Below are positions 35,684 through 45,610 of a DNA stretch of 64,000 nt, one piece after another. The notes below the pieces were generated by a model. It had not been told where the DNA came from, made no database searches, and was given only the letters and a program-made list of their open reading frames with translations. Position numbers and translations under genes: made by a program. Numbering within the stretch: position 1 is the stretch's first letter; each line of letters begins with the position of its first letter. Source of the stretch: Ciona intestinalis (Eukaryota; Chordata; Ascidiacea; Phlebobranchia; Cionidae); the NCBI RefSeq assembly GCF_000224145.3, contig NC_020169.2:4565252-4629251 (forward strand), read 5' to 3'.

Positions 35684-38600
35684 ATGAAGCTTGTTGTTTT
35701 GTTTGCTTTGTTTTTTCTTGTTACTTTTTGCCACAGTAGTAATGCAGAAACATTCACTCAACCTACTAATGCAAGTCTGGTGTTTGGTCAAATTTTTGGA
35801 GATATTCATGACACCGAGGTAGTTTGTTTTGAGTTTGTAAATTCGGTTATAAAATTTCCTGTTTTGTTGATGCAAAACTGTTCTTCTATGTCTAATCTGT
35901 AGTTTTATAGAATTATTTTAGGCAATGAAACTATTTATATTGAGTTATTTACATATGCTATCACTTAACTAATTTCAAACAATATTCTTGATTTATATTT
36001 TCCAGTGTCGTGAATACCACAAAATTAAAGATTCTTCACTGTGGTGTGCATTCATAAAAACTACCCCCAACTGCCAGATGGATGAAGGTTTTGTCAATTA
36101 CTTGAAAGGAGCGTTCTGTAGTTTTGTCCCAAGGTTGCTTCCACTTATATCTGTTCTTTATGTGAGTTCTATTTTTAACAGTTTCACTATCTTTACAGTT
36201 ATAGGTGAAGATACATTGGATTTTAATTCAAGCAGTCTTGCGTTAGTTTTATCAAAAAACAAGCTTTAACAACAATCTTTAAATATTTAATGTTACACCT
36301 AGTCTCTTCCTTGTAAACGAGATAATAAAAAATAAATATTAATGTGTTTTTCCTATAGGGTTTATGGTTGATTTTCCTGTTCATTGGTCTTGGAACAACA
36401 GCAGAAGGATTGTAAGTTGTTTTATGACTCTTGTTTATGTTTCTACATAACTTGTTACATTGTTTTCTTTCAGTTTTTGTCCTTCCTTAGAATACATTGC
36501 CCACAACCTGAAACTCAGTCAAAACATTGCAATATCCTTTCCATTGACTGCTTACTAGAACTATACTTTGTAAACTAAAACCAATTTAATCAAATTTTGC
36601 TGTAAAACAGTTGACATTGGGATAATGGGTGCAAATAAACTGCACATTTGTAAAATAAGTTCTGCATTACTTTTTATAGATATGTATATAAAACAATACA
36701 GTGGTCTTTAGAAAGTATCATTGTACCTACATACCAGGTCCCAGGTGTGCCTTACTTTATTTATATACCAATTGTGCATATGTTGTTTACATCCTTAATA
36801 TGCATCTCTTCACGGTTTAACCATTGTAGCATTTGGTAATGGCTCTCCAGACATCTTCAGTGCAATCGCCGCTTTTACAAATTCAAACCCTACAGCTGCA
36901 GGTGTAGCTGTGGGGGCTTTACTTGGTAAGTCGTATTTAAAACACCAAAACCTTGGGTGACAAGGTAGGGGTAGGCGTGGAAATTTCTTCATTTTATAAT
37001 CAGTAAATATTACAACTAATAAGTTATGTTTGTATCATAGAAATATGTGTTTAACTACCCTTGCCTTATCTTTAAGATATAATATTATCATTTTGTTAAA
37101 ATTTCTTCCATTAGGAGCTGCGACTTTTGTCACAACTGTAGTTGCTGGATTGGTTGCCACAACACAGACATTCACCCTCGCCCAGCGACCATTCATGCGT
37201 GACATGACATTCTTTATTGCTGCAGCATTCTGGGCATTTTATCTTCTTTATACAAACGAGATTAACATATACAGCTCAGTTGGTGAGTAGAGCAAATGTT
37301 AGAATAAATTATAATGTAAGTTTGAGTACCTAAAATATCAAAGGCTTTACTAATATTTTATATTGCATTAAAAAAAAACAATTATCTTTAAAAATCACTT
37401 GCCATATTTGTTTTTTGTAAGATAAAACTTTTCATGTGTTCTTTGTTCTTATGGCGTATTAGAACGTTGAACAATCCATCATTAAATGTCATCACAATTA
37501 ATCATGACTCAGGATATAACTCAATTACTCATGAATGAAACATGCTACTATAATTATTATGGGGATTTATACTATGTATGATACACACATCCTGTATTTT
37601 AGAATGGGGTTCTTTTGTTAACTTAATTTATAATCAAGTTTTGTACTGGTACCAGGTTTTGTTCATTGTTTATTGTTGAAAACATTATGTTGGCCAATTA
37701 ATTATGTTTCTTTAGTGTGTATTTGCACATCCTATCAAAAGACATTGCAAAGTTTTCGTGGCATGTTAATTTTTCAGGTTTCTTGGGACTATATGTTTTC
37801 TATGTGACAATTGTGATTGTTGGGCGATACATTCATCAAAGACAGCGAGAAAAGCTGAAGAAGTTGCTTGGTGATGTTGCTAAAATACCTGAGGATAGTG
37901 GAGAGGGAATAAATGGATCACCATCCACTTCTATGGATGAAAATACTCCTCTTCTTGTGGGAACTCCAAGGTAACATTTAATATTCCTTTCTCTTTGATT
38001 TTTAATAAATATGACATTTATTACTGTTACCAAGATATATAAAAAAAGCTACTGAAGCTATTGCAGTGGGGATAAACAGATATGACTTTAGTTAGTTTCT
38101 ACACGAGTTAAAGCTGTTGCAGTGTATGAATAAAATATGTTAAAGAAAATGTCATTCTGTTACTTCACCTGCAAGCAATATGCAAAAAAGTCATTTTTCT
38201 GCATATAGATTGATTTTGTCCTTCTGTTTATTCTGCCATTCAGAGAAACCTTATCAGGGTTGAAAATGTATAAATAAAATTAATGTTTTATATACTAAAT
38301 CAGTCGTCAAAATACTGTTTTACAATTGCAAAGTTCAATTTTAATGACATTTTTAATACCAGAAACAACAACATGAAAGAGGATGGAGGTGAATGGATTG
38401 ATTCAAAACTAAGGTCCGGACATCATGATGAGAAACATCTTCATGCAAATGAAATATCAGTTGATTGTAAGTTTAATAATAAACTACACAAGCATAAAAG
38501 AACACTGTTAAATAATATAGAACATTTTAAAACTGGTGGATAAGTTTTAAAACTTTAAAGACTGAATTCTTTCTTAATGTTTTTTGTTTTTTTTCTCAAA

Positions 38601-41000
38601 GTTTACAGACCTGTATACTTATGTATTTTAATTGTTTTTGAGGTCTAGGGACCTGTATACAGTATACTGTAATACACACTTGGTTATGCTTAAAACTTGG
38701 TGTATTTTTATTGTTTTTGAGGCTTGTTTGCAGACTACACACCTATATACTGTGTTACACACTTCATTACACTTGACACTAATGTATTTTATTTTGCAAA
38801 TATATTTTACTCCCAGCATGTTGTATTGAAGATGATGATCATCAATCAACTCTTCTTATCTTCCTCCATGGAATAAACCCGATCCCACGAGACGATTGGA
38901 ACGAAGCAAAACATGTTTTCAAAATTCTTTTGCTGTGCCAGGTTTCATTTTATAAAGCAATTTTGCTATTTTAAGTTTTACCAGTATGCTGTTGTTTACT
39001 GCCATGGTTTTATTTATTTTACATACGAAAGCATTTTTGTAACTTATCTGTTTTTACTTTGATTCAAAATTTCTTATTTTGAATGCATTTGCTTTGCCAA
39101 AACTTTAAATGCATTTGCATTGTAAGTAAGTGCTTTTTAACTGTTCTGAGTAGCTACATTGGCCGTAAAAAGTGTGAGCAGATTTTATCTTACGCATTTT
39201 CCAATATTAACCATCTACATTAATCCCAGGCACCTTGGAACTTTGTTTGTAAAATCACAATCCCAATTATTCTGTTGAACCAACATAATAATGGATGGAA
39301 TCGACCGCTAAATTCACTTAGTCTTCTAATTTCTCCAATATTCTGTGTATTTGCCACAAAAGGTAACTTCTAAGCCGTTATACAAAAGTTGTTTTTAATT
39401 AAGATCCAATTACTTGATGGATATTTAAAACTTTAATACAAAAAAGAAGATTTTTATATATATATATATTAAGTATTTTGTTAATAAAAGTTTTTTTACT
39501 TTTAATGCTCACATATCTAAAGACTTTGGGTATGAAAATCTTTTCCTTATTCTGTGTTTTGCATACACCCCTTTGGCATGACACAAATCCTAAACAAATT
39601 TAATTTTAGGTGGTTCAATATACATTGTCGGCAAATTTCCTCTGTGGTCATTCATGCTTGTCATTGGTGTTGTGATGTCAACAATATGCTGGTTGTTTAC
39701 AGACAATAGAATGAAGCCAAGATTTCATTGGGTAATAACTTGTTTGTATGATCGATGTATAATGCTGTAGTAACATATGGTGGGCACTTGCATCAAACTG
39801 AAGGATGCTCAACACTGATACCAATTCTAATAGGCATAAATGTTTGTGCTTGGGCAAAACACAGACATTTCTCGAACCTAGTGGTTCCTTTTGGATTGTC
39901 TCTTGCCTCAATTAATTGGTATCTCTACTTACTACTATTTTTACAGATTTCCGCCTACATTGGTTTTATAGTAGCTGTGGTTTGGACTTACACGATCGCA
40001 AACGAAATAGTCAACCTTCTCCAAACATTTGGCGCTATCCTCAATGTAAGCAATGTAATCATGGGACTAACATTCCTAGCTTGGGGAAATTCTATTGGCG
40101 ATGTGGTGGCTGATGTGGCACTTGCACGACAAGGATTTCCACGAATGAGTTTATCTGCTTGCTTTGGTGGACCTCTCTTCAGTATCCTTTTATTGTTTGC
40201 TCACAATTTAGCATCGTTTTAAAATAGTGTGGTTTTTAAACTGTAACACTTTCTAAAATTTAGCATTATTTTTAAATATGATCAGGTTTAGATTTAACAC
40301 TCACACATAATCACTCATTCATTCAAATTTTACATTCATTCATTCACATATTCAAATTTTGTTCAGCAATATTAGACAATTATGTGATCAGATATACTTT
40401 TGGTTAGGTTGTTTTGATACAATAATAAGACACATTTTTCACAAAAATAATGCTTTGCTAAGGTAACTCTAAGTTTTGTTCATTCTACTTTTCCATAACA
40501 TTTTCCATAACCATTTCCATCATAGATTTATTAATAGGAATAGGTCTCCCATGTACTATTACCATCATTAAGACAGGAAAGCCAGTTCAGGTATAATAAC
40601 AACTATACTGTTTACATTAATACTCCATAATATTTACCAAGAATATGAATTGAGTGTACTATCTTTTATAAATTGAGTTTACTATCTAATAACCCAAAAC
40701 TCCAGTATTTCACACTACAACAATACCCCTGCCCCTAGTTTTATTACAGCTGAAAAGTACATGTGAAATTAAATTTAGAAAATCTATGATTCTATTTAAA
40801 TTTTGCCTCTTTTTGTCCAGGTTGCCTTCACCCACTTAGAAGCTGTGTTATGTGCTGGTTTACTAACAAGTCTCTGCCTTACCTTTATAGTCTTACCTTT
40901 ACGGAAATTCCGTATGACACCAGCGTATGGTTGTATGTTGGTAGTAGTCTATATTCTATTTCTAACTGTTGCAATATTGGCTGGTTTAAATGTTATTTAG
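35684..41000 (+). CDS. SLC8B1: Mitochondrial Na+/Ca2+ exchanger NCLX
   Basis: Fourteen exons: 35684-35818, 36006-36161, 36359-36411, 36474-36531, 36814-36925, 37115-37282, 37778-37970, 38363-38466, 38817-38941, 39230-39362, 39610-39731, 39947-40181, 40526-40590 and 40821-41000. All phases agree, giving 612 residues (human NCLX is 584). A signal-like N-terminus (MKLVVLFALFFLVTFCHSSN) precedes a Cys-rich loop. The first alpha repeat (about 135-152) reads GLTIVAFGNGSPDIFSA and the second (about 493) GLTFLAWGNSIGDVVAD, followed by ARQGFPRMSLSACFGG, which are the ion-binding repeats of the CaCA superfamily in their NCLX form. Between them is a long hydrophilic loop (about 270-360) with ENTPLLV. 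The C-terminus is four or more membrane helices. Known role: Na+- (or Li+-) driven Ca2+ extrusion across the inner mitochondrial membrane. Two of its introns have U12-type signals, listed separately. Confidence 0.92.
36532..36813 (+). other. U12-type AT-AC intron in NCLX
   Basis: No GT..AG solution joins exons 4 and 5, but the donor ATATCCTTT exactly fits the U12 AT-AC consensus. The branch site TCCTTAAT is at 36792-36799 and the intron ends TTCAC about 14 bases later. The join gives LSQNIA|GLTIVAFGNG, which matches the family and keeps phase 0. Confidence 0.88.
38601..38800 (+). repeat. Short imperfect tandem repeat in NCLX intron 8
   Basis: The pattern GTATTTTxATTGTTTTTGAGG plus CAGAC..ACCTGTATAC recurs with a period of about 85-90 bases, about 2.3 times. 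Confidence 0.55.
40182..40525 (+). other. U12-type GT-AG intron in NCLX
   Basis: The donor GTATCCTTT is the U12 GT-AG consensus. TTCCATAAC (40503-40511) precedes the CATAG acceptor by about 14 bases, fitting a U12 branch site. The join gives GGPLFN|LLIGIGLPC, matching GGxxFNxLxGxGLxC of NCLX. Reading through the donor would instead stop at a TAA near 40220. Confidence 0.85.
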
Positions 41001-41667
41001 ACCCTAAAATATACCAGAGTACTTAAGTTACTTTATTTAGGCCCTAATGCTAAATGTACCAGAGTACTGAACTAAGTATATACAGGAACAAATGGTCAGT
41101 GTTATATATTTGTTTGTTTTCTTTCCCATTATTGTTTATTTTTCTGAGCTATCTCGAAAATTCTATTTGATTCATCAAAATGATTATTGCTGTGTTTAAC
41201 TGTGATACATCTTCTAATTTCTAATATTGTTATTATTAACTGCAGTTCGGTGCTATTTGTTGAAGTTATGTTGCCTTTTCATGTCTATCAGTTTATTTAC
41301 CACACCTTGGGTTTGTGCAATCTTAAGCAACTGTGTATTGCCATTTACATCTTTATTATACTATTGCAAATTACACCTACTTTTTAAAAATTTGAATTCT
41401 TCTGCATTACAAATATATCTGTTTTAAAGATGTTTGTTAAGACAAAAGTATCATATTACTTTATTTAATTTACCTGTGCTTAAAATTAATCCAATATTTT
41501 TGCATGGATTCTACATTTCAACTCAGAGAAGCATAATTTTCACCTCAATCATATTACACCAAAGAATTTACTTAATTTTTTTGAATTTCCTATTTTCACC
41601 TTACTTACTAATGTAGTAACTTCGCTTCGTTCTGTTTATTTGTTCATTTGATTCTTGTTTAAATGGA

Positions 41668-41673
41668 AATAAA
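41668..41673 (+). terminator. Candidate polyadenylation signal of NCLX
   Basis: AATAAA about 670 bases past the NCLX stop. The interval between is AT-rich 3' UTR-like sequence with no supported frame. Confidence 0.4.
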
Positions 41674-41704
41674 TGTAAAATGTTCATTTTGCTAGTCAGG
41701 TATT

Positions 41705-42080
41705 ATTCAATAGTGTTTTGTCTAAACTTACATCATAACCATCGTTTTATCCGTGACGAACATATTATGTATATATCAAACTATAAACACATGGTCTGTG
41801 ACTCTATATTATAGATTACTGCATATGGGGGAGGATGGGACACCTTTTTTTTCTTTTTTTTCCAGATTTTTCTTTGAATGTTTATTTTTTACTGCCAAAT
41901 GGGACGGAAAAAATAGAATGAAAAGGTGTCCCATCTTCCCCCACCCTACTATATGTATTATTAAAATGTGTTTTGTTCACACTTACATCATAACCATGGG
42001 TTTTGTCCGCCGCGAACATAGTATTTATATATTACAAGCGATAAATGCATGCGCTATGATCCTATATTATAATATTTCAC
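41705..42080. repeat. Direct duplication flanking a MITE
   Basis: About 100 bp (TTACATCATAACCAT.. to ..CTATATTATA) occurs at about 41727-41817 and again at about 41979-42072, diverged. The MITE lies between the copies. Confidence 0.55.
41821..41955. mobile_element. MITE copy with internal deletion
   Basis: ATGGGGGAGGATGGGACACC at the left; TTTACTGCCAAATGGGACGG and AAAGGTGTCCCATCTTCCCC at the right. Only about 130 bp remain, and the poly-T stretch replaces the middle. Confidence 0.65.
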
Positions 42081-42188
42081 GGGCGAATAAAACTGTAATT
42101 TAGAATAATCTAACACCACACAATATTACATATAAACAAATGTAAAACATCAAAATCTGAGATACAACATAATCACAATATTAAATTC

Positions 42189-42970
42189 CTAATTGTAACC
42201 CTTCCAGGCAAAACTGTTAACAACACCCATGACTTTAATTCGTCCTTTCGCAACCCTTTGAGCATCTGTAGCCTTTTCTGCAGCCCCATTTGTCAGTCGT
42301 GTCACCGTTGTTTCAATTGCTTTTTTGCTTGCTCTCTTGTGTTTGAAATCGTTTTCCCACCATGGCCTGTATGACATCACACAACGCTAAAGTTTAAAAA
42401 CAAAAACAAACTAGGAAATGTACGGAAAATATAGAACCTTTCGTATATTTATACGCTGCAACTCGTCATCGTTATCCCTTATTTATTCTTACGTGGCGGG
42501 GTAACTCAAGTACTCGCTTGTTAAGTATACGCAATTTTGTTGGTAATTGTTTTCTATATATGGCCAAAGTGCAAAACTGTGTCCAACTATACCACTGAGT
42601 TTTTTTTTTTATCTTAACCCGTCAGAACATGAACACTGCTAATTTGGCACTGGTATGTTATTTAACACTGTAATTAACCGATTAAGACACGCATTTCGAC
42701 TATGGTTTAAAATCGAACAAAATCTTATATGAATAACATTCTTTTCCTTTAACGTAACCCATCTTTATATAACCTACTTTCCAAAAACTGTCTTATTGTA
42801 AAAACTATATAAAGTAAGCTACGTTATAAATTATAAGCATACCGTTGCTTAGTAGGTCGGTGAACTGTCAATCTTTGTACAGATTGCTGCAACTCGAAAT
42901 CTGTCATTCGTTGATAACCCAGCGGAAATCGACATTTTCTAATAGTTCCCCAATTTTCCAAAGGTGCCAT
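42189..42970 (-). CDS. Small conserved-looking protein of unknown function
   Basis: Two exons, 42843-42970 and 42189-42366, join in phase 2 at ACG|GTATGC .. CATACAG|GCC to give 101 residues. Exon 1 reads MAPLENWGTIRKCRFPLGYQ and then SVQRLTVHRPTKQ. Exon 2 continues RPWWENDFKHKRASKKAIET and ends VMGVVNSFAWKGYN. The protein is basic, with no signal peptide or membrane segment. It is rich in Trp, Arg and Lys and lacks low complexity. I do not recognise the family. The clean splice junction and amino-acid composition support a real gene. Alternatively the start could be further upstream, in an unseen 5' exon. It lies between NCLX (convergent, tail to tail) and a 2.6 kb gene-free region. Confidence 0.55.
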
Positions 42971-43373
42971 GTCATAAAATCGTTCTGATGCCAAATAAAT
43001 CTACACAGCTTGCCCTGTATCGCGTATCACTGTTTGTTATGCCTTTGTGTCGTTTTGTAAAGGCCCACAAGTGGTAAGTAACTAAGAATGTGGACACAAT
43101 AGCTGAGTGTATTCCTTTTCATTTATAACAGAGGCACTCAAAGCGGTGAAAATACGAATGAAAGTAACTGTGCTCTTGTTAGCTAATATTTTCGACGTGC
43201 TCCCGCAGTATATGATTGACGAGCTACGGGAAACTTCTACTATTCTTCAGTTATCTATTTTTTAGTAAAAGGTCAATTACATTATCTGACCCAATAGGGC
43301 CTAAAGTCCTAAATTACAGGTTTCATGGCATACATCGCTAAAGGACATGGCTCATATAGAGCATAACTTTTAT

Positions 43374-43553
43374 GCAGTATGGTGGGGTGAGATGGGACAC
43401 ATTTAGCACATGATATCAAAATATCCTGATCGTGTTTTAAACAATTAACAACGATTTATGGGAGTCGTGGGAATACGTTTTTTATTTCCTTAAACAAATG
43501 AGACGAGAATAAAACGAATGAACAGGTGTCCCATCTTTCCCCAGCCCACTATA
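43374..43553 (-). mobile_element. MITE copy, reverse orientation
   Basis: AGTATGGTGGGGTGAGATGG..CATTTAGCACATGATAT..CAGGTGTCCCATCTTTCCCC AGCCCACTATA. Confidence 0.7.
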
Positions 43554-43610
43554 TTTATAAACAACCACAGCATAGCCAAAAGAGTTTATAAACAACCACA
43601 GCATAGCCAA
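43554..43610 (+). repeat. Two exact 26-bp direct repeats
   Basis: A 26-base unit starting TTTATAAACAACCACAG occurs at 43554-43579 and 43585-43610, right at the end of the MITE. Confidence 0.8.
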
Positions 43611-43733
43611 CAGCTTAAGAGATACACTGGGCGAAATCTAGTCCCAAAAATAATAAAAAAATCACACAAACCTACTGTTAGGTAATGTATCGGTACATTT
43701 TACATGTGGCACTAATTTTCTAAATTAGATTTG

Positions 43734-43834
43734 ATTTGCATATACGATACACATAAAATGCATAATCCTAAATTTGTCATTGCGCACAATAAAAGAGTTC
43801 ACGGTTTATGCAAATGACGCTCATATATGCAAAT
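43734..43834. promoter_or_regulatory. Three octamer (POU-type) motifs in 101 bp
   Basis: ATTTGCAT at 43734-43741 and ATGCAAAT at 43808-43815 and 43827-43834 are exact octamers. POU/Oct proteins bind this sequence. No gene starts nearby: the small minus-strand gene begins at 42970 and the DOMON gene at 45611, so an enhancer is the likeliest use, if any. Confidence 0.4.
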
Positions 43835-43839
43835 CAATC

Positions 43840-45133
43840 TGACAACCTTAAATTAGCGATAAAGGGCACTGCTTGTCTACGTTTACGTTGCAAAGGATTA
43901 CAGACCGACGAAAGAATGCAAAAGTAATTTTTTTCAGTCACGACGATCTAAAAAAGATTGGTAGGAGCTGGAAAAACAGGATGAAACCAGTTCGTGACCT
44001 CCTTTGCATAGCCATTCTGTAAATTGATACCAAAACAAGGCATAATAGCTTTCGTCTGCCGCAGCCAAACGTGATAATCTTACACCATTTTAAGAAGATC
44101 GCATCTCAACAATTGTGAAACTTGCAGCAATTGTGTGTATTTTGAGTCCGTATAATACACCAAGAAAATGATGTATATTATATACATGGTGTTCTGTTAC
44201 AATAGGCTACATAAGCCGAACTTATACGCAGCAACCTTAAAAAATCTAATAGCGCAGCTAAGTCGGTATCAAAACCTAAATCTAAAACTAACTAAACCAT
44301 GACAGATTACTAAAGCTACCTTATGGCCTACTAATGTATTAAGTAGGCCATGAGCGGCCTCAGGGCTTTGGTTATTACATAGAAGTACCATGTTTTAATA
44401 TTATACGGAAAATTTCTATAAAATGGCGAAAAAGATTGTTTAATGCCCAGCGTGTTTAAGGTTCTTCGCTTATTGACATGCTACATTAAAAACCTGCCAT
44501 TCGTATAACGCATATGCCAAGTTCGATCTTTTCTGTGGGAATCAAAATTTACAGTAGCAACAAAGCTATGGTATCTTTCGTCGTTCGCATCAATTTATCT
44601 TCCCAAAACATCACAAAATCGTAATTCCCTTTCTATATCCCGAGGCCTGGTTTAAGTGGTTACGGAACCACGTTTCTATAAAACGCATGCACTTATAAAC
44701 AAACATAAAGCTTCTTGTCATTAGATTTGCGTGACGAATAGACCCTAGTTAGCAGATTTTACAAAAATTGTCCTAAGTGACAGCTTTTGTAGAAAGCATA
44801 TTTCTGTATGTATAACAAAGTTACCCACTTTGCATGCAAGATAAGTATAAATATAGCTTGCAAAAATAAATTTCTATAGGTGTTTTATTCAGTAGCAGTG
44901 TTTAAAAATTGTATATTCCTCTTTATTTGGCGAAGTATTCAGCGTGCCAGAACTGCCCCGGGTAGAAATATTTGTCGCGTTTATAAATCAAAGTTTCGTT
45001 GAAGTCGTAGGTTATAAAGATATAGAAGTGTGTATTGCGCTGAATTAAAGCGCTATTTTATAAAACTATATTTATTTTTGTTCGCTAAACGAGGAATTAA
45101 GTATACTGTTGATTACGTTATATTTTTAATTAT
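43840..45133. other. Gene-free stretch
   Basis: No splice-consistent exon or RNA gene was recognised. Confidence 0.4.
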
Positions 45134-45263
45134 ACATAGTAGGGTGGGGGAAGATGGGACACCTTTTCATTCCATTTTTCGTCGCATTTTGTAGTAAACA
45201 AATCAGGATATTTGAATATTATGTGCTAAAGAAGTCCCATCTTTCCCCTCCCTCTACTATATT
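45134..45263 (+). mobile_element. MITE copy with internal deletion
   Basis: ACATAGTAGGGTGGGGGAAG..GCATTTTGTAGTAAACAAAT, then directly CAGGATATTTGAATATTATG..CCCATCTTTCC..CTACTATA. About 70 internal bases are missing. Confidence 0.7.
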
Positions 45264-45610
45264 TTGCCTTTTTTGCAAGGTGTATATAATGTAAAGTCGC
45301 AGAAATAGTGCGAAACCTATATTGTTTTGATTTAGTGCAATATCAAGACGGTGAGAAATGGTCACGCATTTAACACATTAGTTGTGTATGCGCTTTACCC
45401 ATAGCGTGTTTAATGTTTGTCATATAGCCATTATTCATTTCCGTTTGTAGTTAATATTATAATGACTTTTCCATACTCAGCGCTATAAAGAAAACACAGA
45501 CGATTCAAAATGTACAGTTTAAACGCAGCCGTTAGGTACAACCGAACTCCCTGTTTAAAACTGTTATGCAGCTATAATGTTTTACATAAGGTAAAAAGCG
45601 ATTAGCCGTT

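Noticed and set aside
39755-39946. Upstream extension of the NCLX exon 12 frame
   Set aside because: The acceptor TTTTTACAG at 39,946 and phase 0 joining with exon 11 define the exon start; the extension is intron.
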